In this document: positions 1 to 9,116 of the stretch, one piece after another | Layout: every line of letters begins with the position of its first letter | Position numbering within the stretch: the stretch's first letter is position 1 | Assembly (NCBI GenBank): GCA_947503035.1 | Contig: CANNCD010000010.1 | Span: 1-51,655, forward strand | DNA: 51,655 nucleotides | Source: an uncultured Halocynthiibacter sp. | GTDB taxonomy: Bacteria; Pseudomonadota; Alphaproteobacteria; Rhodobacterales; Rhodobacteraceae | Direction: 5' to 3' | Notes under the pieces: model-generated | Told to the model about the DNA's origin: nothing | What the model saw: only the letters and a program-made list of their open reading frames with translations | The model's database searches: none | Position numbers and translations under genes: made by a program

Positions 1-75
1 GGCAGCGGCGATAGTCTTTTGGTCACGGATTTCACCGACCTGACTGCGATCACGGACGATATATCGATTGTGTAG
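1..75 (+). CDS. 3' end of an RTX metalloprotease gene (continues from the right end of the window)
   Basis: Codons 1-24 followed by TAG at 73-75 encode the last residues of an RTX protein, ending ...DDISIV. The DNA from 1 to 77 is identical to 49089-49165, the end of the beta-propeller RTX gene, and diverges at base 78. If the replicon is circular, this is the C-terminus of the M10 protease that starts at 50224 and runs off the right end; the reading frame agrees. The alternative is a different RTX gene on a sequence not shown here. Confidence 0.75.
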   Translation, partial: GSGDSLLVTDFTDLTAITDDISIV

Positions 76-78
76 AGA

Positions 79-744
79 CTACTTTGGGGGGGGCTTTACG
101 ATATCCTGATGGTGTCGGACCGCCTCCTTAACGTCCGTATAATAGGTGAGCTGACCGTTTTCGAGGACAGCGCCATGTTCGCAAATTCGCTGAATTAATG
201 GCAACGCGTGACTGACTACAATAGCTCCGCTACTGCGGATGCGTTCTAAGAACACCTCTTCGCTTCTTGCCTTGAAGGCCGCATCGCCAACGGATGTCAC
301 CTCATCTACCAAATAGGTATCAAACGAAATTCCCATAGAAATGCCAAAGGCCAAGCGGCTCCGCATTCCAGAAGAATAGCTTCTTACAGGCAGTTTAAAA
401 TGTTGGCCAAGTTCTGCAAAGGCCATGACAGCTTCGATTAAATCATCACTATCTACACCATAGATGCGTGCAACAAACCGAGTATTTTGCAAGCCAGTCA
501 AATCTGGGTGGAAACTGCCCCCAAATCCAACAGGCCAAGAGATTGTACCCGTGGATCTGATTGTCCCCGAGGTTGGATCCATCGTGCCGGCTATCATCCG
601 CAGCAGGCTTGATTTTCCCGCACCGTTACGCCCCAGCAACCCTACGGATACACCGGTTGGAAAGGTGGCGGTAATGTTATCTGCGACGACCTTCTTTTTC
701 CCATTCAAGACGTAGGTCTTACAGAGGTTATCCAGTTGGATCAT
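79..744 (-). CDS. kpsT: Capsule polysaccharide ABC exporter, ATP-binding subunit (KpsT-like)
   Basis: A 221-residue ABC ATPase of the KpsT/BexA/CtrD type that powers export of a lipid-linked capsule polysaccharide through the inner membrane. Visible motifs are the Walker A loop GRNGAGKSS near residue 40, the signature YSSGMRSRL near 122-130, and Walker B ending YLVDEV. The length matches the family. Its start overlaps the end of kpsE by four bases (ATGA), so the two are translated together. The last codons contain a run of eight G on the plus strand (86-93), giving PPP near the C-terminus. The partner permease kpsM lies at 49248-50075, which is on the other side of the protease gene if the molecule is circular. 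Only three bases separate its stop from the convergent protease stop at 75. Confidence 0.92.
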   Translation of the reverse strand: MIQLDNLCKTYVLNGKKKVVADNITATFPTGVSVGLLGRNGAGKSSLLRMIAGTMDPTSGTIRSTGTISWPVGFGGSFHPDLTGLQNTRFVARIYGVDSDDLIEAVMAFAELGQHFKLPVRSYSSGMRSRLAFGISMGISFDTYLVDEVTSVGDAAFKARSEEVFLERIRSSGAIVVSHALPLIQRICEHGAVLENGQLTYYTDVKEAVRHHQDIVKPPPK

Positions 745-1901
745 CGACGGTCCCGAATTGAATAGTAAAGCAAAATACCAATGGTCCAGCTCAACAAGAG
801 AAAACCCGAGATTAACATCACGAGCATAGCGCGCTGCGGGTACTGGGCGGAATCTGCCAATGTTGGCGTCTCATAAGTCGCCAAATACCGTGATTGCCGC
901 TGTGCATCCACCGCAGCGGCATCATGGGTACCCAAAGCTGCGAGGTAGTTGTTCTGCGCATACTCTAGGTCTACGGAGAGGGCTTCATACTCGCTCACGA
1001 GTGTAGAATACGAACCATCCTGAGAGTCTTCGATAGACCCAAAGCGGTCTCTTTCTTCGGCGATCCTTGTTTCAATGACTTCGATACGTCGTTTGGCTTG
1101 GGTGATACGCGGATCATTCTCTTGAACAGATGCGATTAAAATGTCCTGTTCAATAAGCGCTTCTGCCAATTGGGTCTGCAAGTTCGTCAAAAGCCCTGTC
1201 CGGCCTTGGATGTCAGTTAGAGGGTCCACGAGTTGGGTGCGTGTTCTGAACTCAGTGATGGCTTGGCGGGCACGCTTAAGCTGTTCAAAGGAGTGATTTA
1301 ATTCGATGCGAGCATAGGACATGCCGTCAGCACGCGCTACTTTGGTCAGCTCATTCAGCATCCTTGTACTCTCGTCTAGAATCGTTTGTGCAATATCCTG
1401 TGCATCCTGTGCCTCAAAGGCCAAAACGCGCAGCTCGATTAGCCCGCTAGACGCATCGTAGAAAACTTTGACCACTCGGTTCCAGTATTTTTCAAGATCT
1501 TCGGTTCGAGGTGTTTTCGTTAAACTAAACACGGGATCTGACGCACGATAATACATGCGTTGCATGTCGAGTTTTTCATGAACGGCCAGCATCATTTGGC
1601 GTCCCTGAATGAACTTATACAAGACCTCGGTATCAGACGAGCTGCTGCCGGATAGTGCAGTCAATCCGACCAAAAGATCGGTCGCAGATTGGGTTTCCTC
1701 TTTGCTGACAGAAAATCCTGAATGCGACGCATATTGGTCATGGGCAACCGCATATAGATATATGGTTGATGTAATCCACGGTAACAAAACCAAAAAGATA
1801 AAAGATAGCAACGCAGCCCTGTGGCGTGACTTAACCCGAGCCGGCCCAGCGGTTTTGTATTTACCAGAGGGCTCAGCCTTGTCATCAATCGTCGTGCTCA
1901 T
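741..1901 (-). CDS. kpsE: Capsule export inner-membrane protein (KpsE/BexC/CtrB family)
   Basis: A 386-residue polysaccharide co-polymerase-type protein with one transmembrane segment near residues 27-52, a long periplasmic region rich in heptad-like helices (about 150-330, coiled coil) and a second transmembrane segment near 355-380 ending in a basic tail. This is the topology of KpsE, which links the ABC exporter to the outer-membrane channel. It sits in a minus-strand operon kdsB-kdsA-kpsE-kpsT. No kpsD/Wza-type outer-membrane gene is found in the window, so the channel must be encoded elsewhere. The start ATG at 1901 is the first in frame, 47 bases after kdsA. Confidence 0.9.
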   Translation of the reverse strand: MSTTIDDKAEPSGKYKTAGPARVKSRHRAALLSFIFLVLLPWITSTIYLYAVAHDQYASHSGFSVSKEETQSATDLLVGLTALSGSSSSDTEVLYKFIQGRQMMLAVHEKLDMQRMYYRASDPVFSLTKTPRTEDLEKYWNRVVKVFYDASSGLIELRVLAFEAQDAQDIAQTILDESTRMLNELTKVARADGMSYARIELNHSFEQLKRARQAITEFRTRTQLVDPLTDIQGRTGLLTNLQTQLAEALIEQDILIASVQENDPRITQAKRRIEVIETRIAEERDRFGSIEDSQDGSYSTLVSEYEALSVDLEYAQNNYLAALGTHDAAAVDAQRQSRYLATYETPTLADSAQYPQRAMLVMLISGFLLLSWTIGILLYYSIRDRR

Positions 1902-1948
1902 AAAAATTCTCTACGCTAGTGCGAGTGCTCGCTTAGACTGATCGTTGT

Positions 1949-2779
1949 CTATTGTGACTTTGTAATAGCATCATAAGTGCACAGATTACCAATCAATTTA
2001 GTTAGATCAGATATAGGGAGCATGTTGGGCCCATCAGAGGGCGCGTTATCTGGATCTTCATGTGTCTCGATAAAAAGGGCGGACACACCAACCGCGACCG
2101 CTGCTCGTGCGAGTATCGGGACAAACTGGCGTTGTCCTGAACTGCTTGTGCCGTTCCCGCCAGGTTTCTGAACGGAATGCGTTGCGTCAAAAACAACTGG
2201 ATATCCCATCTCAGCCATTGTCGGCAGTCCGCGAAAATCACTTACCAAAGTGTTGTACCCAAAACTGGTGCCGCGCTCGCAGAGCATTATATTATGGTTT
2301 CCAGTGCTTGCAGCCTTTCGAGCCACATTTTCCATGTCCCAAGGGGCCAAAAATTGACCTTTTTTGATATTAAGCGCCTTACCCGTTTCACTGGCTGCAA
2401 CTAACAAATCGGTCTGACGGCATAAAAACGCAGGGATTTGCAAAACATCAAGGGCGTCGGCCGCAATGGCGCATTGTGACACGTCATGCACGTCAGACAG
2501 AACCGGACAGCCGAACTCATCCCGAATTTTTGAAAGAATGTTCAGGCCTTTATCAATGCCGATGCCACGCGGTGATCCATGAGAAGATCTATTGGCTTTG
2601 TCGTAGCTTGCTTTGAAAATAAACGGTGTTGCCGTGGCCTCACAGGCTTCGGCTATTTTCTCGGCGAGCATCCGCGCATGCTCAAGACTTTCCAACTGGC
2701 AAGGGCCCGCAACCAAGGCAAAGGGGAGGTCGCCGCCGATGGATATCTCATTCACTTTTATTATGCGCGCTGTGGTCAT
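1949..2779 (-). CDS. kdsA: 3-deoxy-8-phosphooctulonate synthase (Kdo-8-P synthase)
   Basis: A 276-residue enzyme condensing arabinose 5-phosphate with phosphoenolpyruvate to Kdo-8-phosphate. The TIM-barrel family motifs are clear: AGPCQLES near residue 24, FKASYDKANRSS near 54, LSDVHD near 95 and DATHSVQKPGG near 200. The length is typical. Its start overlaps kdsB (ATGA at 2776-2779). Every LPS-making Gram-negative normally has a chromosomal kdsA, so this is probably an extra capsule-dedicated copy, as kpsU/kdsA copies are in group 2 capsule loci; the Kdo would be used in the capsule's linker or repeat. Confidence 0.95.
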   Translation of the reverse strand: MTTARIIKVNEISIGGDLPFALVAGPCQLESLEHARMLAEKIAEACEATATPFIFKASYDKANRSSHGSPRGIGIDKGLNILSKIRDEFGCPVLSDVHDVSQCAIAADALDVLQIPAFLCRQTDLLVAASETGKALNIKKGQFLAPWDMENVARKAASTGNHNIMLCERGTSFGYNTLVSDFRGLPTMAEMGYPVVFDATHSVQKPGGNGTSSSGQRQFVPILARAAVAVGVSALFIETHEDPDNAPSDGPNMLPISDLTKLIGNLCTYDAITKSQ

Positions 2780-3567
2780 GACACGTCCAAAACCGCCTCG
2801 ATGCGGGCAACATCTTCGGGGTTGTTTAGCTCCCAGAACACACGCCCTCGACTTTCAACCAAAACACATTTCACAGGGCAGGTATTCACGAGAAACCGTA
2901 GCTGCTCGAGTCCTTCCTGTATTTCAAGATTCCCCTCTACCCATGCGGTGTACTGCGCCAGCGCTTTGGGACGGTATGCGTAGATACCTACATGGTGATA
3001 GACTGGTATATTATGTGTCGGGACTTGATCAGGCGAAATATAGGGTATGATTTCTTTGGAAAAATAGAGGGCGTGCCCTTTTGAGTTGAAAACGGCTGTT
3101 GTTCCCCCAACGCGACCATTACGGCGATCCTCAACAAAATGCGCATATGTTTCGGCATCACATTGAAGCACTGGGGTTGCCACTTGTGCTTCTGTATCTT
3201 GCTTCATGGCCTCGATTAATGCCTCCACGAACCATGGCGGGGCCAATGGCGCATCGCCTTGAAAATTAATGACCAAATCAGCATCTATGTGCGCCTTTTC
3301 CAAGGCTTCAGCACAGCGTTCTGTGCCATTAGCACACTCAGGGCTTGTCATAATCACATGCGCACCAAAAGCCGCTGCCGCATCCCGAATGCGACCATCG
3401 TCCGTCGCAATATAGATTTGTTCAATGTCCGCAACGGCATGGGCGGCTTCCCATGTCATACGGATCAGCGTTTTATACGACCCATCAGCCTGTCGTATAC
3501 GCGCTAATGGTTTACCCGGATACCGGCGCGACGCATAGCGCGCCGGTATGATAATGACTGTTTTCAT
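2776..3567 (-). CDS. kdsB: 3-deoxy-manno-octulosonate cytidylyltransferase (CMP-Kdo synthetase)
   Basis: Activates Kdo with CTP to CMP-Kdo, the donor for Kdo transferases. The N-terminus VIIIPARYASRRYPGKPL is the nucleotide-binding signature of KdsB/KpsU; NFQGDAPLAPP and the HVGIYAYRP region are also typical. About 263 residues from ATG 3567, which is where family members normally begin (MKTV). In-frame ATGs at 3576 and 3606 would add 3 or 13 residues; none has a good Shine-Dalgarno, so the start is uncertain. It heads the minus-strand capsule operon and is followed without a gap by kdsA. The Kdo transferases KpsC and KpsS are not in this window. Confidence 0.93.
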   Translation of the reverse strand: MKTVIIIPARYASRRYPGKPLARIRQADGSYKTLIRMTWEAAHAVADIEQIYIATDDGRIRDAAAAFGAHVIMTSPECANGTERCAEALEKAHIDADLVINFQGDAPLAPPWFVEALIEAMKQDTEAQVATPVLQCDAETYAHFVEDRRNGRVGGTTAVFNSKGHALYFSKEIIPYISPDQVPTHNIPVYHHVGIYAYRPKALAQYTAWVEGNLEIQEGLEQLRFLVNTCPVKCVLVESRGRVFWELNNPEDVARIEAVLDVS

Positions 3568-3750
3568 ATGCTGCATATATAAGTTCAGGTCTTCAATTTC
3601 ATACATTACTTGTTACACGTTATAGTCATAACTCTCCACCATTCATTATGATTTAGCAGTATCAGAACAGTTAAAAAGGGCCACGCCCGATTTTATGCTA
3701 TGTCCTCTAAAGCTGAACGCTCTGTGCCGCTTTAGAGGAAGTAGGTTCCC

Positions 3751-3918
3751 ATGTTGTTGCTGTATGCGACCGAGCCAGCCAACACATCCGCGGGTCCAAC
3801 CTTTTCTGGTCGTTTTGGCACCTATCGTTACCTTAATATGGATGTCACCATCCGCGAGGCCATGGATACAGCCGAGGCAGGCACTGCGATGCCAGCCTTT
3901 GTAAAATCACCGATCTAA
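3751..3918 (+). pseudogene. Remnant of the C-terminus of a UDP-galactopyranose mutase (glf)
   Basis: The frame 3751-3918 reads a short peptide containing FSGRFGTYRYLNMDVTIREA, close to the conserved C-terminal GRLGTYRYLDMD motif of UDP-galactopyranose mutase, followed by a stop. Nothing upstream in either frame gives the remaining 300 or so residues, so only the tail survives. Galactofuranose was probably once part of this polysaccharide locus. The assignment rests on one motif of about 20 residues. Confidence 0.6.
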
Positions 3919-4190
3919 TCGCACAGCGGGCGTAAGGAGGTGCCAGCCCTTTCTTACGTCCCAGCTCTCCTATTCTTCAAGATGCTGCGCTTTTGAGCCG
4001 CGAGATGTCAGCCTTTGACCTCCGTTGTCATTGGACCACGATCATGCCGCGGCATCATAGATTTTTACACACGTTACGCAGCTCTCTGCGACGTCCCGTA
4101 AGATACTGATTTTAATTGCAAAAAGTGGGTTTCAGGTCGCTACTTGCTGAAACATGGTATTTCTATTTGAAAACAACAACTTAAGCTACG
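3919..4190. other. Non-coding stretch, nothing recognised
   Basis: All frames are interrupted and no family motif, tRNA or strong hairpin was seen. It lies between two gene remnants and is probably decayed coding DNA. Confidence 0.4.
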
Positions 4191-4252
4191 TGGTCCAGCT
4201 GTGGTCCAAGAGATGGTCCAGTCGAGGCCTAGGTAAATGGGAGGCTGGTCCA
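4191..4252 (+). repeat. Four TGGTCCA direct repeats
   Basis: TGGTCCA occurs at 4191, 4202, 4214 and 4246. The first three are 11 and 12 bases apart, about one helical turn, which would put them on one face of the DNA. No known binding site is recognised. It lies in decayed DNA, so chance is a fair alternative. Confidence 0.45.
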
Positions 4253-4291
4253 ACACTGGGCCAGGTCTGAACGGCACCGTTCGAGCTGGGA

Positions 4292-4432
4292 TTAATGCAG
4301 GTGGCTATGGCGGCCAATGAAGTCCATGATCGGAGCAAGTGCATTGAAATCAGCGGTTTCAATAGAGGGCCAGTCATGGCCGATCTTTGAACAGACCGGT
4401 CGACCATCAGGGTCTGAACGGACCGCGGCTGA
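4292..4432 (-). pseudogene. Coding-like fragment, family not recognised
   Basis: On the minus strand an open frame between an upstream TAG (4433-4435) and a stop at 4292-4294 reads 46 codons with natural protein composition, including DPDGRPVCSKIGHDW and ADFNALAPIMDFIGRH. There is no start codon, so it looks like the tail of a broken gene. I do not recognise the family. A longer overlapping open frame (4186-4500) in another phase has low-complexity, unnatural composition and is not favoured. Confidence 0.35.
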
Positions 4433-5018
4433 CTATCTGTTCCTGACTTTGATTTGACTTCTTTCGCTAGCTCCGGAGAATGGTGCATATCGGTTCCCAT
4501 TTTAATCCTAGAGTTTTTGATTAACTGAGAAAGATGAACATCCTTTCAAGAACGCGCAATACTCCTAAAGTTTTAAGTATTTTCAGAGACCAGGTGCAGG
4601 AGCGAAGTTCGTAAGCGGGAACACACGTGGATGAACATATTTCATATGCATGCCCGAATCGCAAATAAATTACATAATATTTACTATCAAGCAATGTCGG
4701 CTATAAATTCAATCATTATAGCGACGCAAATTCTTTTAAGTGTACGAGTAGCTCTTGTAAGATCAAAAAGTGTATCTTGATATTCGAATGCACGACAAAG
4801 CCCTAGCTAGAATAGCCCCTAGATTTGTAGACGCCTTGCTTGGTAATTTTGGAGGCAAGGATACGACAATGCTAGGGATTAGATTTACAGATGCAAAGAG
4901 AGGTACGCATTTATGGCGGAGCATGGGTCGGTCTTTTCGGTTCGCTGTCGAGGCCTCGACAACGACTGCCTAACGGTGATGTTTTGCATCACCTGTCGGT
5001 ACTTAGGTGACAGCTATC
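4433..5018. other. Gene-free stretch with no identified content
   Basis: AT-rich, with stops in all frames apart from short frames of unnatural composition. No IS end, tRNA or promoter could be supported. Confidence 0.4.
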
Positions 5019-5423
5019 ACCGACATCAAAACGCACGAAGGGTTCTCGTATTTGGCGGTTGTGATCGATCTGTTTTCTCGCCGCGTCGTGTGCTCCTCTC
5101 GGTGAATGTAGCATAACAGGTCAGGCCGCCAACGGACTTGGTGTTGCAGGCGCTACTTATGGCCGTCTGGCAACGCAAGAAAACGAGTAAAATCCTAGTA
5201 CACTCCGACCAAGGTTCACAGTTTACAAGCATTGACTAGGTGCCATTTCTCAAAATCCACACTCTAGAATACAGCATGATTCGACGTGGAAATTGCCATG
5301 AACGAGACTTTGCTCGCCATTGGTTCAAGAACAATGGTTAAGTGCCTTGATCGAGATCCAACGTGCTCGATTACATCGAGATGTTATATAACCGAAAGCA
5401 CAAGCACGCCAGAAGCGCAGTAG
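5019..5423 (+). mobile_element. Degenerate IS3-family transposase (OrfB, DDE domain) remnant
   Basis: Conceptual translation with several stops and frame changes gives the IS3 OrfB core: TDIKTHEGFSYLAVVIDLFS from 5019 followed by RRVV, then ILVHSDQGSQFTS around 5190-5233, the cysteine/RGNCH region near 5287, and a tail like DYIEMLYNRKHKHARSA near 5366-5420. These correspond to the conserved D,D and E-proximal blocks of the IS3 integrase core. The copy is plainly dead. No inverted repeats or target duplication could be placed. Confidence 0.8.
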
Positions 5424-5770
5424 CTGAGACCTTAAAGGGGAGCGTGCGTGGGCTAACAAATGAGACTGCATGTTGGAGCTGCAAATAATCTACATAGCGT
5501 TGCATCTTGGTCCTATCGTAGCTCTGCCCTGCAGAGGGGCTACAACGAAATCTGGCGAATGGCAGCCCATCGTTCTCTGAGCACATACATGACAGGGACG
5601 GGCCCTCCCCTTTGAAGGCCATAACGTGTCCCAAGTCGCGCCTACTCGACGCTAGATTGCAAAGCTGCCTAGATGCTGCTCAATTTATGCATTATGCTCT
5701 GAAAAAGTGCATTAAATTAACCTAAAAACTGCCAGCAGACTATTCTTCACGTAAAATTCTCTATAAGTCA
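5424..5770. other. Gene-free stretch upstream of the main polysaccharide operon
   Basis: No protein family recognised. The last 120 bases are markedly AT-rich and lead to the first gene of the long plus-strand operon, so the operon promoter probably lies here or just after it. Confidence 0.4.
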
Positions 5771-5782
5771 TAACAATTGTTA
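5771..5782. promoter_or_regulatory. 12-bp perfect palindrome before the polysaccharide operon
   Basis: TAACAATTGTTA is perfectly self-complementary and lies 62 bases before the preferred GTG start of the first gene, in AT-rich DNA. It could be an operator. No specific regulator is implied. Confidence 0.35.
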
Positions 5783-5844
5783 CGTTTGTGATATCTAAAT
5801 TTTAACTAGTCTTGTCGAAACATTTAGTCTCTGGGGATGTAGTA

Positions 5845-6516
5845 GTGAAATTTGATTCAATCGAACTGAGTACGCAATCAGGTCAAACCAGCCCAAATTC
5901 ATATGCGTATTCTCGCTTTGGCAAACGTTTTTTTGACGTGATTTTTGCAATTGCATTACTGCCTATTTTGCTTCCAGTGATCGCGATCCTTTGGGTTTTG
6001 ACACGTCGTGATGGTGGCCCAGGTTTCTATACGCAGGACCGCGTTGGCTTGAATGGCAAAACATTTCGCTGTTATAAAGTGCGCACCATGGTGATGAATG
6101 CCGAAAAAGTCCTACAAGACTTGTGCGATGCAGATCCCGTGGTCGCCGCAGAGTGGCTGACAAATCAGAAACTGGCGAATGACCCACGTATCACACCCGT
6201 TGGCCGCCTTTTGCGCGCCACAAGCCTTGATGAGCTTCCCCAAATTTGGAACGTGTTGCGCGGCGAGATGAGCTTTGTAGGCCCCCGCCCCTTCATGGTC
6301 GAACAGGATGCGCTGTATCGCAGTGCCGGCGGCGAAGCCTATTATCACCTCCGCCCAGGGATCACCGGTCTTTGGCAAATCGAAGGCCGCGGCACCACAA
6401 GCTTTGTAAGCCGCGTGCAATACGACAACGACTATTTGCAGCGCATATCTGCGTTCCTTGATATGAAACTCATTGTGAAAACAGTCACCGTGGTTTTCAA
6501 CCGCACAGGTCACTAA
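5845..6516 (+). CDS. Undecaprenyl-phosphate sugar-phosphate transferase (ExoY/WbaP-type priming enzyme)
   Basis: Starts polysaccharide repeat units by moving a hexose-1-phosphate from a nucleotide sugar to undecaprenyl phosphate at the inner membrane. The bacterial sugar transferase domain is complete: [18 protein letters not shown] membrane helix, then [40 protein letters not shown] and [12 protein letters not shown], then [14 protein letters not shown]. The size is that of the short ExoY type with one N-terminal helix. I prefer GTG 5845, preceded by GGGGA at 7 bases; a TTG at 5812 would add 11 residues but has no ribosome site. First gene of a co-directional run reaching 16930. Which hexose is moved cannot be told. 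Confidence 0.92.
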   Translation: MKFDSIELSTQSGQTSPNSYAYSRFGKRFFDVIFAIALLPILLPVIAILWVLTRRDGGPGFYTQDRVGLNGKTFRCYKVRTMVMNAEKVLQDLCDADPVVAAEWLTNQKLANDPRITPVGRLLRATSLDELPQIWNVLRGEMSFVGPRPFMVEQDALYRSAGGEAYYHLRPGITGLWQIEGRGTTSFVSRVQYDNDYLQRISAFLDMKLIVKTVTVVFNRTGH

Positions 6517-6594
6517 GCATCCCTCAACAAAGAATAGACACTGGATGCGATCAAGACGGCGTGTGACTTAGGTCATTGATACGAAACATAAAGA

Positions 6595-6621
6595 GAGTAC
6601 TGTAGTTTCTCTACATTACTC
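6595..6621. promoter_or_regulatory. Inverted repeat in front of the first rml operon
   Basis: GAGTACTGTAG (6595-6605) and CTACATTACTC (6611-6621) are complementary except for one pair, with a 5-base spacer. It lies 36 bases before rmlC in a 141-base gap. It may be an operator or an mRNA hairpin; there is no T-run, so a terminator is unlikely. Confidence 0.45.
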
Positions 6622-6657
6622 ACCCAGATCTTCCAGAACGAACGAGAACAACCCCGA

Positions 6658-7227
6658 ATGCTAAAAGTTACCAATACCCCCCTTGAGAATGTGGTTGTCA
6701 TTGAGCCACCCAAGTTCGGAGACAGCCGCGGGTTCTTTTCTGAGAGCTACAACAAAAGCAGACTCGAAGAGTTTGGAATTGATATCGACTTTGTGCAGGA
6801 TAACCATTCCCTGTCATCCCAAGTGGGAACCGTGCGCGGGCTACATTGTCAGGCGCCCCCTCATGCGCAGGATAAATTGGTCCGCTGTGGCAAAGGTCGA
6901 CTGATCGATGTGGCCGTTGATATCCGCAAAGGCTCACCGACCTTTGGACAATGGTTTGCCCAAGAGTTGAGCTTTGAAAACGGTCTTCAGCTCCTCATTC
7001 CCAAAGGATTTCTGCATGGGTTCTCTACATTAGAACCAGATACAGAAATCATCTATAAGTGCTCTGACTTCTATTCGCCGGAATGCGATCGCGCCGTTCG
7101 ATTTGACGATCCGGATATCGATATCGACTGGGGATTGTCCGACGACATCGTCCCAGCACTTTCCGAAAAAGACACCGCGGCGCCGCTGCTAAAAGACTTT
7201 GACAGTCCATTCATCTATCAGGCTTAA
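6658..7227 (+). CDS. rmlC: dTDP-4-dehydrorhamnose 3,5-epimerase (operon 1)
   Basis: Third enzyme of dTDP-L-rhamnose synthesis: double epimerisation of dTDP-4-keto-6-deoxyglucose. The cupin-fold enzyme is 189 residues; PPKFGDSRGFFSESY, FVQDNHSLSS, TVRGLHCQAPPHAQDKLVRC and PKGFLHGFSTL carry the usual substrate-binding and catalytic histidine (in RGLH) region. It opens an rmlC-B-D-A cluster with only 3 bases to rmlB. A second, clearly divergent copy is at 45522-46082. On roseobacter biofilm plasmids the rhamnose operon is a marker linked to surface attachment. Confidence 0.96.
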   Translation: MLKVTNTPLENVVVIEPPKFGDSRGFFSESYNKSRLEEFGIDIDFVQDNHSLSSQVGTVRGLHCQAPPHAQDKLVRCGKGRLIDVAVDIRKGSPTFGQWFAQELSFENGLQLLIPKGFLHGFSTLEPDTEIIYKCSDFYSPECDRAVRFDDPDIDIDWGLSDDIVPALSEKDTAAPLLKDFDSPFIYQA

Positions 7228-7230
7228 ATC

Positions 7231-8271
7231 ATGAAAATTCTAATCACAGGTGGTGCAGGTTTTATCGGGTCTGCCGTTGTGAGGCTTGCTATACAGCAAG
7301 GCCTTAGTGTTGTTAACTTGGACTCGCTGACCTATGCGGCCTGCTTGGACAATGTGGCCTCTGTTGCAGACAGCCCAAACTATGCGTTTGAACAGGCGGA
7401 TATTCGTGATCGTGAGGCCCTTGATCGCGTCTTTGAAGAACATCAACCTGACGCGGTGATGCACCTTGCCGCAGAAAGCCATGTGGACCGTTCCATTGAT
7501 GGTCCTGGCGATTTCATCCAGACCAACATTATCGGCACCTATAACATGCTTGAGGCCGCGCGTGCCTATTGGGTGAAGAAAGACAAACCAGACAGCTTCC
7601 GGTTCCACCACATTTCAACAGATGAAGTGTTCGGATCCCTAGGTGCCGAAGGCCAGTTCACCGAGACGACACCTTATGATCCGCGCTCGCCCTACTCTGC
7701 ATCCAAAGCTTCATCCGATCACCTCGTGCGTGCATGGGCAGAGACCTATGGCCTGCCGATTGTGATGACAAACTGTTCCAACAACTACGGCCCCTTCCAC
7801 TTCCCAGAGAAGCTGGTCCCTGTGGTTATTCTGAATGCCCTCGCGGGCAAACCCATTCCGATCTATGGCAAAGGAGAAAACGTGCGGGATTGGCTCTATG
7901 TTGAAGACCATGCCGATGCGCTTTTGACGGTTCTGAAAAAAGGTGAGCTGGGTCGCTGCTATAATATTGGCGGCGAAAACGAAGCCACCAACCTCGATCT
8001 TGTTAAGACCATTTGTAAGATTCTGGACGACAAGAAACCCGCAGACGCGCCCTACTCTGATCTCATTTCTTTTGTGACGGATCGTCCTGGGCACGATATG
8101 CGCTATGCGATCGACCCGACACGTATCAGCACCGAGCTGGGCTGGCGGCCCTCCGTCACGGTTGAAGAGGGTCTAGAGAAAACAGTTCAGTGGTATCTCG
8201 ACAACGAAGCATGGTGGAAAGCCCTGCAAGAACGTGATGGTGTTGGCGAACGTTTGGGAACAAAAGGGTGA
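7231..8271 (+). CDS. rmlB: dTDP-glucose 4,6-dehydratase (operon 1)
   Basis: Converts dTDP-glucose to dTDP-4-keto-6-deoxyglucose using bound NAD. It is an extended short-chain dehydrogenase of 346 residues with the Rossmann motif TGGAGFIGS near residue 6, [21 protein letters not shown], and the catalytic Tyr155-xxx-Lys159 (YSASK). [14 protein letters not shown] and [13 protein letters not shown] are family hallmarks. It ends by sharing GTGA with rmlD. Many residues differ from the second RmlB at 44469-45518, so the two are old paralogues rather than a fresh duplication. Confidence 0.97.
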   Translation: MKILITGGAGFIGSAVVRLAIQQGLSVVNLDSLTYAACLDNVASVADSPNYAFEQADIRDREALDRVFEEHQPDAVMHLAAESHVDRSIDGPGDFIQTNIIGTYNMLEAARAYWVKKDKPDSFRFHHISTDEVFGSLGAEGQFTETTPYDPRSPYSASKASSDHLVRAWAETYGLPIVMTNCSNNYGPFHFPEKLVPVVILNALAGKPIPIYGKGENVRDWLYVEDHADALLTVLKKGELGRCYNIGGENEATNLDLVKTICKILDDKKPADAPYSDLISFVTDRPGHDMRYAIDPTRISTELGWRPSVTVEEGLEKTVQWYLDNEAWWKALQERDGVGERLGTKG

Positions 8272-9116
8272 CCATTCTCGTTTTCGGAAAAACCGGTCAG
8301 GTCGCCACGGAACTCAAACGACGTGCCGATGTGATCGCTTTGGGCCGAGATCGAGCCGATCTTAGCGACCCAGAGGCCTGCGCGGCCGCCATTCATGAGC
8401 ATAAGCCAACGGTGGTTATAAACGCCGCGGCCTATACCGCCGTGGATAAGGCCGAGACCGACGAAGATATAGCCTTGGCCGTGAACGGCCTGGCTCCTAA
8501 ATCTATGGCTGAGGCCTGTAATGATCTGGGTATTCCACTGGTTCATATTTCGACGGACTATGTGTTCAACGGGTCCGGCACGCGCCCATGGACACCTGAT
8601 GATACTCCCGAACCTCTTGGCGCTTACGGGCGGACAAAACGCGCCGGCGAAGACTATATTCAGGCGGCAAACGGGGTCTATGCGATCCTACGCACCTCTT
8701 GGGTGTTCTCTGCCCATGGCAATAACTTTGTGAAAACAATGCTGCGTTTGGGCGCAGATCGAGACACGCTTTCGATCGTTGCCGACCAGATCGGCGGCCC
8801 AACATCCGCCGCGGATATCGCCGAGGCCTGTCTGTCCATTGCCGATCAATTGATCACACATCCCGAGCGTCGCGGCCTGTACCATTTCGCAGGCGCCCCC
8901 AATATGAGCTGGGCTGACTTCGCGCGCGAAATCTTTCGTCAGGCGCAGCTCACTGTTGATGTGACCGATATCCCCTCATCAGAATTTCCAACACCTGCAC
9001 AGCGTCCCGAAAATTCGCGGATGGATTGCAACACGCTTAGCAACTTCGGAATGTCTAACCCCCAGTGGGAACAAAGCCTCGCGCGCGTTCTCAAAGAGCT
9101 TGGAGCAGTAAAATGA
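8268..9116 (+). CDS. rmlD: dTDP-4-dehydrorhamnose reductase (operon 1)
   Basis: Last step of dTDP-L-rhamnose synthesis, NAD(P)H reduction of the 4-keto group. 282 residues, beginning at GTG 8268, which overlaps the rmlB stop. Motifs: [10 protein letters not shown] nucleotide loop, [20 protein letters not shown] and the catalytic YGRTKRAGE (Tyr and Lys). The stop overlaps the rmlA start as ATGA. Confidence 0.96.
   Translation: MTILVFGKTGQVATELKRRADVIALGRDRADLSDPEACAAAIHEHKPTVVINAAAYTAVDKAETDEDIALAVNGLAPKSMAEACNDLGIPLVHISTDYVFNGSGTRPWTPDDTPEPLGAYGRTKRAGEDYIQAANGVYAILRTSWVFSAHGNNFVKTMLRLGADRDTLSIVADQIGGPTSAADIAEACLSIADQLITHPERRGLYHFAGAPNMSWADFAREIFRQAQLTVDVTDIPSSEFPTPAQRPENSRMDCNTLSNFGMSNPQWEQSLARVLKELGAVK

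Noticed and set aside
86-93. Run of eight G at the end of kpsT as a phase-variation tract
   Set aside because: It affects only the last codons of KpsT, so slippage would hardly change the protein, and eight is short.
4186-4500. 104-codon open frame on the minus strand
   Set aside because: Composition is unlike a natural protein and another frame (4292-4432) reads much better, so it is taken as an accidental frame over decayed coding DNA.
4770-4973. 67-codon open frame on the plus strand before the IS3 relic
   Set aside because: No recognisable motif or ribosome site and it lies within decayed DNA.
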